Part shown: in pieces, positions 10,228-21,231 of the stretch
Numbering within the stretch: the stretch's first letter is position 1
Layout: each line of letters starts with the position of its first letter
Source of the DNA: Mercurialis annua
Taxonomy: Eukaryota > Streptophyta > Magnoliopsida > Malpighiales > Euphorbiaceae
Assembly: GCF_937616625.2 (NCBI RefSeq)
Contig: NC_065577.1
Coordinates: forward strand, 7,667,001-7,731,000
Direction of reading: 5' to 3'
Length of the DNA: 64,000 nt
Translations under genes and position numbers: made by a program
The notes under the pieces: model-generated
The model's input: the letters and a program-made list of their open reading frames with translations, nothing else
What the model was told of the DNA's origin: nothing
Database searches by the model: none

Positions 10228-10953
10228 GGTAATTGATCCTGAAGGTCATTGAACTTTCAAGTTTTTTCATTTCAGTCACTAAACTATTTTTTTTGGCTTA
10301 ATTGCATAAAAAATCACCAACTTTCGCGCGTTTTTGGTATTTAACATAATCTTTTTTTCTTGGCATATAAAATCACCAACTTTTAAATTTTGGCGTATCT
10401 GTACACGGGATATGAAACGGCGCCGTTTTGAATGTAAAACAGCGCCGTTTTGCGCTAAAACAACGTCGTTTTATGCTTAATTTTTCAAAGGAAATGGTTA
10501 GGTTGACGAATATGCAAAAAATGAAAGTTGATGATTTTTTATGCCAAGAAAAAAAGATTATGTTAAATGTCAAAAACACGCGAAAGTTGGTGTTTTTTGG
10601 TGCAATTAAGCCTTTTTTTATCACCGAACTTTCAATTATTTTCATTTTCGTATTTTCCAGCCAAAAATACTTAGGTGGCAGCCGGAATTATTTTTTTTTT
10701 ACCTAAAAACTTGCCATATATGCGTAATTTGATTTAAAAACTCATTTTAAAGTGAAATTATGTATATGTGATAAATTTTCAAAGTAAAACTAGTAAAATT
10801 CGGTTTCCATATGTCAATTTCCGGCTACCACCTAAGCATTTTTACCGGAATACTAAAATGAAAAAAAAAAGTTGAATGATCGAAAAAAAAAAATAGTTCA
10901 GTGACTGAAATGAAAAAATTAAAAAGTTCAGTGATGGTCAGAATCAATTATCC
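10228..10953. mobile_element. Foldback MITE, interrupted by a second MITE
   Basis: The left arm (GGTAATTGATCCTGAAGGTC onward) is inverted at 10890-10953 (CAGTGACTGAAATG ... CAATTATCC). A further inverted pair lies at about 10613-10690 and 10815-10895. Flanks read TAAAAATTG and TAAAAGTTG (8 of 9 alike), which fits a Mutator-type duplication. The inner MITE at 10295-10612 splits the left arm. Confidence 0.7.
10295..10612. mobile_element. Inner MITE with GGCTTAATTGCA termini
   Basis: The first roughly 100 bp (GGCTTAATTGCATAAAAAAT...) return inverted at the right end (...GGTGCAATTAAGCC). It sits in a T-run, so the duplication length is unclear. Its centre holds three palindromes of the form AAACRRCGYCGTTTT at 10415-10428, 10436-10451 and 10457-10472. 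Confidence 0.8.
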
Positions 10954-12222
10954 TAAAAGTTGACACCACTATTAATAATCCTCCGGATCTCCTCTTGCCA
11001 AAGAGACCTTAGGTTTCCGGCAAGAAAAAAAAAAGAGACCTTAGGTGTAACATCTCCAATAGCCAATTATTCCTATGATCCGGGAAAAAAAAAATTATTC
11101 CTATGACTTACTGTTTTTCTCATCATTACTGTTTTAATTTTAGCTATGTACTGCTTCAGACTTTCAATAGCAAGATTCTTGCTATATTATTTCTTTCTTT
11201 CTTTCATAAAATTCACTATTATTATTTTGATTTGCAAATAAATTTATCAAGAGTATTACTCAATTCTCTATTTATTGAAAATATCGTTTTCATGTTATTT
11301 TGTGTATTATTTTTATTAATTCGTCTATATTATTTATGTATCTGAGATATATAATACATCTCCAATTTGCAAATATAGTTTCTTGATCCTCTATCATTTA
11401 TATGTTAGCATAATCCGCTGTCGGGTCCATATATTTTAAATTTTTTACACATAAGGTTCATGCACTGAAAAACTTCTTTATTGAATCTCTCCACTTTCAT
11501 CTCCATTAACCCGATGTTTTTCTGTTAACGTGAATGCTAATGCCGTTACACTCTCCTCGTCTCTAAGGTACACGTCAATAACCATACACGTGGCATATGA
11601 CCTGGCAGGATGTATTTGTATACTAGCTTACATCTCCATCTCTAAGGTCTTCTTCTTTAACTTCTCAACTTCTTTCACTTGCACTAAGAAAATAACTGAA
11701 GTAATAAGACAAAATGCATGGAAGGTGCGAAAGATGAAGTTTTTTGTGATTGTGGAATACCGACGCGACTATAACTATCAACCACTGGTAAAAATTCAGG
11801 CCGGAGGTTCTACAATTGTGCTGCGAAAAAAATAACTATCAAATTAGGATTACACATTTGATAAGGTTTAAATGAAAGTGGGATTTTTATAAAATTAGAT
11901 TAAACTTCTGATACGTGTAAAACGAAATTAAGATTTTTATTAAATAAGGTTAAACTTGTGGATAGATTATTTTATTTAGTTTCGTTGTAAATTTTGACTG
12001 AATTATGATATGTTTTTGTTCAAACATTTGTCTTCTTGAAATATTTGCAAAATCCAAATTGTGAGTTCTTTTACCACCACCTACAATCGGTTGCCGCCTC
12101 CGGCTGTTACCTCCCAAGATAATGTATCGGTGGTGTATCTACCATGTATTTGTGATGTATCAGTGGTATACCTGTGATGTATTGATGATGTATTTACAAT
12201 ATATCGTTGATATATTCAATAT
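10954..12222. other. AT-rich intergenic DNA
   Basis: No gene, RNA or clear mobile element is visible. A short A-rich sequence around GAGACCTTAGGT occurs twice near 11.0 kb, and several GATGTAT repeats run from 12.12 to 12.22 kb. Confidence 0.45.
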
Positions 12223-12313
12223 GTACATATATATATATATGTACAATATATATGTATATATGTATATATATATATATGTATATATGTATATATACATATA
12301 TATGTATACATAT

Positions 12314-12344
<31 letters not shown>
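12223..12344. repeat. Interrupted (TA)n / GTATATAT microsatellite
   Basis: A TA-rich simple repeat broken by G and C every few units (TATATGTATATATGTA type). The open frames on both strands here are repeat artefacts. Confidence 0.9.
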
Positions 12345-12419
12345 AGTCTATATTAAAACTATAAACATGTACAATTTTTTGATTTTGCATAAGAAAATTT
12401 TGGAAATAATTCGATTACA

Positions 12420-12790
12420 TCTTAAAAACATGTCAAATAAATCTTGAAAAATATTTCAATATATCTCAAATATAGTTAAGATACACCTAAAAACTAGTCC
12501 ATATACATCTCAGAACACCCTAGAAAACATGTTAGATACATCTTGAAAATATTCCAAATACATCTCAAAAATAGCTCATATATATCTCAGAATCATCTTA
12601 GAAACATGTTAGATGCATCTTGAAAAAAATTTAGATTCATTTAAGAAACAACTAAGATACCTATCAAAAATAGCCCATGTGCATCTTATAAACACATTAG
12701 ATACAACATAAAAATATTTCAGATATATCTCAGAAACAACTAAGATATATCCTAAAAAACTATATACCTCTCAAAACCAGCTAAGATACA
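12420..12790. repeat. Degenerate tandem repeat around CATCTTGAAAA / CATCTCA
   Basis: The words ACATGTTAGATACATCTTG, CATCTCAAAAATAGC and CAACTAAGATA recur in the same order several times with a spacing near 75-100 bp. The copies are too diverged for a clean unit to be set by eye. Confidence 0.55.
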
Positions 12791-14830
12791 TTCTTCAAAC
12801 CAATAAGTAAGCTAACTTTCTTGCATCGTAAATGACAACTTTAACATTTCAAGAAAAAATCGATCTCACGATCTTAATAGAATATTTCCCATTATGCATA
12901 TCTATTGGACTTTTGTTCTTTCGTACTTTTTACATTGCAATCAACTATGAGTATTTAAATCATCTTTATTAGTGTGTAGGGACATATTAAAACACTCATA
13001 ACTCATTATAAAGCCTTCTGATAAAAATCGAGTTTTCGGTTTTTATGTTATCCGGTAGCATTTTTGCCCCCGTGATAGACTTTTATAGAGAGCGTGATAC
13101 ATGCTGCGGGCGCGACACACAAGGTGTAGAGAGGATGACACTAGTGACCGCTAGAGGTCCAACATATATATTTGAATATTCCAATGAATGGCTGTCACAT
13201 GTCAAAAGATCGTTGAAGAATTCAGAAAAAATGACATGTCACGTACATGACGAACTTGTGGAGGGCGCTACACTTTCAGCTTTTCAAAATATTTTCCGTT
13301 TATTTCTTCAAAACTTGGCAAGGAAAAAATTAGTGTTATGCAATGGGTACAAATAGATAGTCATTTGCATTGTTTCAAGATTAAACATTACAACTTTAAA
13401 ACAAAAACACTATCTCAAATCTCATTATTTAAATAATCAATTGTTGTTGTAGTTTGGAGTAAATTTATAAACTCCGTATTTGTGCCTAAAAAATCATCTT
13501 TATAAGTTAGAGTTTCTCTTTAAAAAAACTCATACTAATTGGTGTTTAGCTACAAAATACTAAGTTTGGAGTTATCTTATAAAACTTTGTGTGAATCTTG
13601 ATTAGTGGATTTAAATTTTAAATTTCAATCTTTGATTGAGTAGTGTATGTAGGATCGATTTGTGATTTGAACCACTCTAAATCGCTTATCTCCATATTTC
13701 TAATCTCTATCTCTTTTTGAAATTTTTTCCACTTATAAAACAATTTCAATTGTTCATTCACACCTTTTAAGATCGCCGGTTTTCTATACCCATTTGGAAT
13801 TTGAATATCATTTAAAATATACCTGATTGGTATATATATCCAAAACTAAATCTGAAAAGTACCAAATAAACTTCCAAAAAATTCATATATAGATGTTAAA
13901 TGTTTATAAATTTAGCTCTTAGACACATAATTGAACAAGTATTTAAGCAAACACTAGACATAGAGCACTAAACCACGATGTACTCTCGAAGCCATCTAGG
14001 TTAACAATACTACTCTTAACTCTACCACCTGTAGTAGAGGAGAAGCCAATGGAAACATCGTAATTATTATCAAGTTGAAGAACAGTTCTAGAAGTAGAAA
14101 TGTTGGCACCAACTGAAGGACAAAAATGGACTTGAACAAAGTAGTCTCAGCTCGACAACAATCGGCATCACGACGGAGAAAGAAACCGATCGAAAATAGT
14201 TGGAGATAGAAAACAATTGGAGGATCGAGCGTAAGAGAAGGAATGATCTAGGGTTTCATACAAATGGTGTTCAATGGTGAATATAAAGTCTGATGATGGT
14301 TCAATTTGGTGTTTGTTAGAGTATTTCACATTTTTTTATAAAAAAATTGAAAAAAGAGGTTGAGAGTGTAAACTAGAGTCGGTATTAGATGTAAATAATT
14401 TGGCAAGTGCATATTTTTTAAGAAATGATGTGTTTAGTCAGATTTTATAAAAAAAATTCCTAAGTTTATTGATTTTTATTTTTTTGCCAATCTTGATTGA
14501 TACGATAGCCTTTATAAAAAAAATGATCAGAAATTTTTAATGGCTACATTTATCATAAAAATATTCATGATAAATAAAAATGTATATTGACTATCATGTA
14601 CAACCCTACTAAATCATATTTTCTAAATATTGCTCTAAAGTAGAAAAGAGTTTAATTTGACAAAATTAAGAGGACATTTGATTCAGTTTTTCGGTAAAAA
14701 TTTTAATTTTTAATTTTTAAAAAACTCCATTTAAGCGTTTGGTGGAGTTTGTAAATAGTTTTGAAGTTTTTTTAACCTCCAACAAGTGATAATTCTTTTA
14801 ATATTTTTTATTATTTAAATAAAATTATCT
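12791..14830. other. Intergenic DNA without a supported gene
   Basis: A 103-codon frame at 13045-13356 resembles no family I know. A CT/GA-rich stretch at about 13.97-14.27 kb reads on the minus strand like a broken gene piece (a frame with NNYDVSIGFSST), but I cannot assign it. Confidence 0.4.
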
Positions 14831-14995
14831 TGTAATATCCCAAAATAATTAATTAGCTTGTTGGACCACGTGTACAGTCTGGATTTGCCAGAGTGGCAAA
14901 ATCGGAAATTTTTCTGATAAATAAGTTTTAGTAGGTCGGTTTTAGAAAGGATTATATGCGAGGAATTTAATATTATAAGTCAATTCTAAAGTTAG

Positions 14996-15588
14996 TGATG
15001 GATACCGAATCCTACTGTAAGTATAATGGAGCCGAGTTGCAGGAGATCCACTCTCAGGCGACACCGGACTCCCCCTGAAGACGGAAAGATATGAAGGAGA
15101 TACCGAATCTCTAAGATTCGGTAATACACTAATAAAGACCGAATCCCACATGATCCGCCAAGAGCGCGTCAGGTCCGGGATTCGGATAAACAACTAAATA
15201 TGGAAACCTTGTCCTATTTGGACACAAACACTACATATGGAAGGATAAGCTCTACTTTAGGAAGATAAGACTATTTAGGAAGACGTTCCTAAATAGGACT
15301 CTTATCAGATTAAGGTAGATCTCGACAAATCAGGAGAATCCTTAAGATACGGCCGAATCCCTACAAAGTAGGATTCACCTACCTAATACAACTCTACTAG
15401 GTATATTCGTCTACTATAAAAGGAGCACGAGGTATGCCTAGAATCACAATTACATTCATATACTAAAAACGCTGCTCAAAGCTCTAAACTGACTTTAGCA
15501 TCGGAGAGTTAATCGGACAACCACCGTCCGGTTAGCTTCTACCCTGTTTTGCAGGTTCACTCACCGGTTCAGAAGGCAGACTCCATCA
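14996..15588 (+). repeat. 5' LTR of the young gypsy-type element
   Basis: 593 bp, TG...CA, with 7-bp inverted tips TGATGGA/TCCATCA. A TATA box (TATAAAAGG) lies at 15415-15423. Confidence 0.93.
15415..15423 (+). promoter_or_regulatory. LTR TATA box of the young element
   Basis: TATAAAAGG lies 419 bp into the 5' LTR and is repeated in the 3' LTR from 21651. Transcription would start shortly downstream and run into gag. Confidence 0.65.
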
Positions 15589-15590
15589 AT

Positions 15591-15608
15591 TGGCGCCGTC
15601 TGTGGGAA
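15591..15608 (+). other. Primer-binding site
   Basis: TGGCGCCGTCTGTGGGAA starts two bases after the 5' LTR. The first nine bases match the complement of the 3' end expected for plant tRNA-Asp-type primers; the rest is weaker, so the exact tRNA is uncertain. Confidence 0.6.
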
Positions 15609-15672
15609 AAGCTTAACTAAACTTCAAAAGAAGGAGCTTTTCTGAACTCAAAAACAAATCTCATTGAAGAAG

Positions 15673-18153
15673 ATGACTTCTGAAAGAGTAAACCTGAAAG
15701 ACAAACAACCAATGGACCCAAAAAGCACTCCGGAGATAATCAACGTGACGGAAGATGGGCTTCTCAACTCCGGGGAAAAAAGCAACACCGGAGGGCTCTC
15801 TTTCTCAACACCCCAGTACCAAACTAATCCAATAAGAGGAAGCATCCCAATTGCTTTCAACCTAAGCACTGAAGAACAAGCACCAAATGCAGCGACACAA
15901 GATCCACACAGCGAAATGCTGAAAAAGATACTAGAATCTGTGCAGGCAAATCTTGACAGATTGGCTAATGAGGCCAAAAGAACAAACGACAGGCACGAAG
16001 AAACTATGAGAATGCTAAGGGAAAACTTCAGCCCTACAGCTCCCAGAAGAAGAGAAAGAACAAGAAATGCAAACCCAGGCCGACGGGAGACAAGGGCAGA
16101 AAACAACAAAAGCAAGGAACCTCGGACCAGAGGAAACGAAGAGAGGAACGAAGCAAGAAACCAACGAGAAAAGGAAACCAGCGAAGAGGAAAGTCCTGAC
16201 AGAGAAAAATCTAACGAGGAATCACCAGAGGCACCCAGAAATGAGCACAACCAGGAGGACGCCCGAAGCGGTCTGAATACGAAACGAGACGAACGAAGGG
16301 AGAAGGAAAAAGAAGATGCCCCACCAAGGAGTAAGCGACAAGAAAGAGATGCAGGGAAAGAACAAAATAAGAAAAAACACCAAGAAGGAGAGGGCGAATC
16401 GTCAGAGACACCCCAAAAAAGCAAAGCCACATATGTGGTGGAAGAAGATCTAGAAGAGAAGATCGCCAAAGCGCTCAAAAAACTAAAATCTGAAGAATTG
16501 GATATAGAGGACCTCAGGCTGAAAGGATCACCCCTCTCGCCCGAGATCATGGAGGAAACCATCCCGTACAGCATGAAGCTGCCGACTTTGCCAATTTTCA
16601 ATGGGGAAGGAGACCCCCGAGACCATACCTCTAGGTTCACAGCGACCATGGGGCTACTCAGCGTATCAGACGCCATCCTCTGCAGGGTTTTCCCTACCAC
16701 GCTCACGGGCACAGCCCAGAGATGGTATAACAAATTAAAACCAGGCTCGATCAAAAGCTTCGCTTCGCTTTCAACAGAATTCCTCAACAGATATCTCACA
16801 AACATCCCAGCTAAAACCACTACCAGTATCCTAAGAGCCTGTATCCAAGAAGAAGGAGAAACCCTGCGAAGCTACATCGAACGATTCAACAAGCAAGCTA
16901 TGAAGATAGACAACCTGAACGTCGACATGGCGACAGAAGCATTGCGAGACGGGACGCGATTCGGAAAGCTGGTGGACAAGCTGCTAGTCAATAAACCCAC
17001 AACTTTCTCAAACTTAATGGGCATAGCTCAGAAATACTTCGAGTTAGACGAAGGGCGAAGGGCGATTCGCGGAAAGGAAGCAAAAGGAAAAGAATCAAAA
17101 GAGAGATCCAGAGAAAAAACCAAGTCCAAACCTGATGACAGAAGAGGAAGACCCGAAGAAAGCAGACGATTCGCCCCCCAGACAAGATATGAATCGAGAT
17201 ACGATCCCAGAGATGATGAGAATAACTTCACTCCATTAAACACCAGCCGAACTAATGTCCTCATGTGGATCAAAGAAAACATCAAAAACGTGGTATGGCC
17301 ACCCAAAATGAAAGCAGAAGCAAGAGACACCAGAAAGTACTGCAAATTTCACGACGATTACGGACACGAAACGGATAGCTGCAGAGACTTAAAGGTCGAG
17401 ATCGAAAGAATGATCGACACAGGCGAACTGAGGAAATTTGTGGCCCGAAAAGAGAAGAGCAATGACAAGGGAGAAAAAAGAAACAGAGAAGACAAGCCAA
17501 AAGAAAAGGAAGACGAACGCCCATCCAAAATTCTGGGAACCATACACATGATTAATGGTGGAGGGCATAGTAGCTCCACGATCAGGAGGAAGCAAAGGAA
17601 GGAAGTAATGAACATACGAGAAACTCACATGCCGCCAGTGATCTTCGATGTAGAAGACTATGAACACGTCAAAGCACCTCACAACGATGCTTTGGTAGTG
17701 ACTACTATCATTGAAAATTGGAACATGGAGCGGATCCTTATCGACGAAGGAAGTGCAGTAAACCTCATGACGAATGCAGCATACAAAATGTTGGGAGGAA
17801 CAGCGTCAAGGTTACGCCGAGTCCCAATTCCGCTATCAGGACTCGGTGGACCCTCCATCACCCCGCTGGGAGCAGTCACCTTGGAAGTAATAATCGGCCC
17901 AGAAAGAGGAATAAACAAGAAAATCATGTCACTATTTAACATAGTGGACATGGAATTGACATATAATGCCATCCTAGGAAGACCTTTCCTCCATGACTCG
18001 GCAGCGGTAACCAGCATCAGAGCACTGGCAATGAAGGTACCGACTGAAAAGGGAGTAGTGACGCTGAGAGGAGACCAAGGAATAGCCAAGAAGTGCTATG
18101 ATGAATCAGTGGTGGATCTCCAAGAAAACAAGACCGAAAAGAAGGAAGAATAG
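15673..18153 (+). CDS. Gag-protease polyprotein of the young gypsy-type element
   Basis: The frame starts at ATG 15673 (MTSERVNLKD) and gives about 826 aa. The N-terminal third is very charged and rich in E, K and R, so probably disordered. A retrotransposon gag capsid domain spans about residues 300-440 (LPTLPIFNGEGDPRDH, WYNKLKPGSI, FLNRYL). A basic stretch is followed by a Cys/His motif (YCKFHDDYGHETDSC, about 556-570). An aspartic protease-like domain has its key Asp at 691 (ILIDEGS) and the later YNAILGRP motif. The active-site triplet is DEG rather than DTG or DSG. The frame stops before any polymerase. It is uninterrupted, in line with its youth, and probably supplies particle protein to an element helped in trans. 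Confidence 0.85.
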   Translation: MTSERVNLKDKQPMDPKSTPEIINVTEDGLLNSGEKSNTGGLSFSTPQYQTNPIRGSIPIAFNLSTEEQAPNAATQDPHSEMLKKILESVQANLDRLANEAKRTNDRHEETMRMLRENFSPTAPRRRERTRNANPGRRETRAENNKSKEPRTRGNEERNEARNQREKETSEEESPDREKSNEESPEAPRNEHNQEDARSGLNTKRDERREKEKEDAPPRSKRQERDAGKEQNKKKHQEGEGESSETPQKSKATYVVEEDLEEKIAKALKKLKSEELDIEDLRLKGSPLSPEIMEETIPYSMKLPTLPIFNGEGDPRDHTSRFTATMGLLSVSDAILCRVFPTTLTGTAQRWYNKLKPGSIKSFASLSTEFLNRYLTNIPAKTTTSILRACIQEEGETLRSYIERFNKQAMKIDNLNVDMATEALRDGTRFGKLVDKLLVNKPTTFSNLMGIAQKYFELDEGRRAIRGKEAKGKESKERSREKTKSKPDDRRGRPEESRRFAPQTRYESRYDPRDDENNFTPLNTSRTNVLMWIKENIKNVVWPPKMKAEARDTRKYCKFHDDYGHETDSCRDLKVEIERMIDTGELRKFVARKEKSNDKGEKRNREDKPKEKEDERPSKILGTIHMINGGGHSSSTIRRKQRKEVMNIRETHMPPVIFDVEDYEHVKAPHNDALVVTTIIENWNMERILIDEGSAVNLMTNAAYKMLGGTASRLRRVPIPLSGLGGPSITPLGAVTLEVIIGPERGINKKIMSLFNIVDMELTYNAILGRPFLHDSAAVTSIRALAMKVPTEKGVVTLRGDQGIAKKCYDESVVDLQENKTEKKEE

Positions 18154-18794
18154 GAATGAAAAACGACCCATCATCGGTAACGACTCTCCGTCTTACCAGA
18201 TGGCGTCAAATCTATCTTTAATGCTTTGTATGCCATCTTTTTATCAATAAAAATTCAATTTCGCTACCATCTGATTAGCCAGACGAACCAATAAAGAAAT
18301 AAAAATCAAGAACAGCCACGAATGATTAAATCAAAGACGAAAGAAGAAAAAATAAATTAAAGATCAAACTCAAGAAAAGCTAAAAGCCAAGAAAATGAGT
18401 TTAAATTAACTCAAAGCAAAATCGCCGAACCAGGCAAATCGCCACGAAAGGCTAAAAACCAAGAAAACGAGTTTAAATTAACTCAAAGCAAAATAGCCGA
18501 ACCAGGCAGATCGCCACGAAAGGCTAAAAATGAGTTTAGATTAACTCAGAAAAGGCGAATCGCCAAAAAAGAGTTTAGATTAACTCGAAACAAAAACAAA
18601 AATAAAAAGAGTTTAGATTAACTCTACAAAAAGCAACGCCAAGAACAGGGTTTAGAGTAACCCTCGAGGCAAGACAAGTACATAAAGATAAGGCAAAAGC
18701 ACATTTCGAAGAAAAACGAAGAAAATATATTCATAAATTGCGAATTACAAAAAGCAAAATTAATACATCAGCAAATACAATCAAAAGAAAACTA
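18154..18794. other. Non-coding spacer between gag-protease and the antisense gene
   Basis: It is A-rich and contains the tandem array at 18397-18665. No polymerase remnants are seen. Confidence 0.6.
18397..18665. repeat. Decaying tandem array with a GAGTTTAAATTAACTC core
   Basis: The near-palindromic core starts at 18397, 18469, 18532, 18571 and 18609, with a weaker copy (GGGTTTAGAGTAACCC) near 18650. The spacing shrinks from 72 to 63, 39 and 38 bp. Between cores lies GCCGAACCAGGCARATCGCC in the longer units. Tandem arrays in this part of the element are common in Tat-lineage retrotransposons. Confidence 0.8.
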
Positions 18795-19936
18795 CTAAAC
18801 ACGGTCTTTAGAAATCTTGACGAGGAGATCACGGGCGATGGCCTGGGGATCCAACCCGTTAACCCCAGAAAGATCAATATTGGGATTCTGCTCCAGAAGC
18901 TTCTTCCCAATCGCAAGACGATACTCGCTTATCAGAGCAGAGTAAAAAGCCTTCGTATCTAGCAGACGGATGTGAAGACCTTCAACCTCCGTTCTAAGAC
19001 TATCCCTCTCCCCACCAACAAGGGAATTGATCCGAATGAGCTCCTCGATCTCTTGAGTCAAGTCATCGGTCTTTTTCTCAATCACTTTCACTTGGCGATC
19101 ATTAATCGCATCCTGCGCCTTGAGCTGCGCCAGAAGGGAATCATGCTCTTCCAAAGAGGCCTTCAATTTCGCCCTTTCAGACTCGGAAGTCGCCAAAAGA
19201 GCAGACAGACGCTCGACCTCCTCCTCGGCACGCTGTCGGCGGTCGTTCAATACCAGAACAGATTGAAGGGCCTACACACCAGAAATAAACAAATAAAAAA
19301 GCAACTGAATACAAAAAACATATTATACTCAAGAAAGAAAGCACTTACAGAGAAACCATGAAAACAAGCCAGATCGGAAAGCTCCTGACCCGGCCTACCA
19401 CAGAACCACGTGACATCATCAGGAATCGCCAAAGTCCGGATATATTCCGCTAGCACTCTCGGATTCAGCAAACTGGCAGGATCCTGACCTTCGACCCATT
19501 GAACCAAGTCTGGAGCAGAAGAAGAGCTTCCAGGAAAACTCTCCCTCGTAGGAGAATCATCGACAACTCGACGTCTTTTTCTAGACGGAGAATCCGGGTC
19601 TCGACCTAGAGAAATCTCCCCCGAATCAGCAACAACAGGCCCCTCTGAGGCCACACCCCCAACTCCCCCCGAAACGATAGATGATGCTAGAGGGGGGAGT
19701 AGTGACGGAACCGCCTCGTCGCCGACTGGAACAGCCGAGTCATCACCATCATCATCATTTATAACAATAACCTCAGGCAACGCTACCTCGGCGGGAGCTA
19801 GGGGGATATCAACAGGAGCCCCATCCACGACAATGTCGCCAGGAATAACGTCGGCGATAGGAACGTCAGGACCACCCATCGGAACGTCCAAATCTACTTG
19901 AAATCCGGAAAGGAAATCGTCAGAAGAAGAAGACAT
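18795..19936 (-). CDS. Antisense extra-ORF gene, 3' part (two exons)
   Basis: On the minus strand, exon 19936-19349 starts ATGTCTTCTTCT (MSSSSDDFLSGF) and ends at a strong donor, TCT|GTAAGT. The next exon, 19271-18795, follows a TGTGTAG acceptor at the same phase and ends at TAG. The first exon is acidic and Ser/Pro/Val-rich, with a basic PSRKRRRVVDD patch that could be a nuclear signal. The second is a long coiled coil (RRQRAEEEVERLSALLATSE and onward). Intron phase 0 to 0 and open frames on both sides support splicing. Frames of this type on the strand opposite to gag are known as additional ORFs in Tat-lineage elements; their function is not settled. It may join the frame upstream (19952-20914), but that junction is not clear. 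Confidence 0.6.
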
Positions 19937-19951
19937 CCTACAAAAGAAACA

Positions 19952-20914
19952 TTAAAAAGAACTTAAGCAAATTAATATACCTTGAACAAAAGAGTAGCAA
20001 AGATCCGCCAAGCCTCGAGGAGGATCCTCCAAAGGAAACCATCGACTCCGAAGATGACTATTAACCAAGACATCTAAAAGGGGACGCGACACAATACTAC
20101 AGGAAGATATGTCAAAAGCAAGCTTTGACTCGGATAAACTTAAAGGAGAAGAATAGCTCCGAACTGGATGAGAAGAAAAACCATCCGAAAAATGAAGAAA
20201 AGCAAATTTATGATAGACAATAAAGAAGCGCCTTCGCCAGCGACTGGTTAGGCAAGGAAGATAAATACGAGATCGCCCTTCTCTACCAAGGGCGAAAACG
20301 AAGCAGCCATCACACTTCCTAAAGTCTACAAAATGATATAACACTTTGAGAGAAGGGGCACAGCCCCGGAGCCTACATGCCTCCGAAAAGGCGAGCACTA
20401 CTCTAATCGTACCAGGGTAAAGTTGCCCTAGAGCAACCTTTAAATCCCTACACACTTCTACTAAAAAGGGATCCAAAGGAAACCTAAGACCAGCAGCAAA
20501 TTGCTCTTCAAAAAGAACCGCCCTACAAGAAGATCCGGGAGAGTCAGACGCAGCCATATCGGCACCGGGTAATATTACCCTATAATCAAAAGGAAAACTA
20601 TACTTAAAATAGATATCTAAGACTTCATCCCTACGAAGCTTCGATCGGGTAAAAGCCATAGCAGCGCAAGCATCTTCCACTCGACTAAGAGGCATCCTAG
20701 AACAGGGAATCACAAACATAAACACAAAATAAGGATCAAACAAAAAATATATTGAAGAACACGTTGAAGAACACATCAAAGAACAACGAGTACAGAAGAA
20801 ATTTCCAGAATATAAAGCATGGAGAATATACAAAGAAGAAAGCCATATTAACATCCAAACGACGAAAGAAAACATACCTGAAAAATCTGGAGAAAACAAG
20901 TCACGAAGAATCAA
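19952..20914 (-). CDS. Antisense extra-ORF, 5' part (putative plant gypsy-type transposon protein)
   Basis: The frame is open from 20914 to 19952. The convincing part starts at the Met at about 20695 (MPLSRVEDACAAMAFTRSKL) and continues with RFPLDPFLVEVCRDLKVAL, GQLYPGTIRVVLAF and WRRRFFIVYHKFAF. This order (small N-terminal part, 'PLxPFxxxV...L..QL.P', then a W-rich stretch) resembles the domain often annotated as 'putative gypsy type transposon' in plant proteins. The upstream 70 codons are hydrophobic and preceded by CAG|GTATGT and followed by CTAG|GATGCC, so they may be an intron. The link to the next exon would need a 43-nt intron (19938-19980) and does not keep frame, so it is left open. 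Confidence 0.5.
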   Translation of the reverse strand: MILRDLFSPDFSGMFSFVVWMLIWLSSLYILHALYSGNFFCTRCSLMCSSTCSSIYFLFDPYFVFMFVIPCSRMPLSRVEDACAAMAFTRSKLRRDEVLDIYFKYSFPFDYRVILPGADMAASDSPGSSCRAVLFEEQFAAGLRFPLDPFLVEVCRDLKVALGQLYPGTIRVVLAFSEACRLRGCAPSLKVLYHFVDFRKCDGCFVFALGREGRSRIYLPCLTSRWRRRFFIVYHKFAFLHFSDGFSSHPVRSYSSPLSLSESKLAFDISSCSIVSRPLLDVLVNSHLRSRWFPLEDPPRGLADLCYSFVQGILICLSSF

Positions 20915-21219
20915 ACAATCAAACGAAGAACGAAAAGGAAATAGCTACAAGAAATGAGAGTAAATTCGAAAAGCAAAGTAAGAGGGAAAAGAAGAAATGC
21001 GAAGAGATTAAATACAAAACGCTTTTGAATCATTAACCGTTTAAATCATTAAATGCCGACACGTGGCAACACAGAATCTTACTAAAGAAGAAACGTCACC
21101 CACAAACATATGAAACGACTCGCCCGGAATGCAAAGCGACTCGCCCGCATAAAAGAACTCAGCTCCAAAAGAGCTAAAATCCACTAAGGCATAAATGCCA
21201 AACTACTTCAGCTCACTTG

Positions 21220-21231
21220 CGGGGGGGCTAA
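21220..21231 (+). other. Polypurine tract of the young element
   Basis: A run of seven G (21221-21227) followed by CTAA ends directly at the 3' LTR. Plus-strand priming sites of LTR elements lie here. Confidence 0.7.

Noticed and set aside
12122..12390. Open frames of 76-80 codons rich in Tyr, Ile and Met
   Set aside because: They arise from the TA-rich microsatellite read on both strands.
13045..13356. 103-codon plus-strand frame
   Set aside because: No recognisable motif, no clear promoter or splice context; a chance frame is as likely.
15648..16820. 390-codon open frame on the minus strand
   Set aside because: It is the antisense shadow of the purine-rich gag sequence: Ser/Leu/Phe-rich, with no domain and no splice or promoter context.
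19938..19980. 43-nt intron joining the two antisense frames
   Set aside because: The GT and AG are present, but it is shorter than usual plant introns and the join breaks the MSSSS frame.
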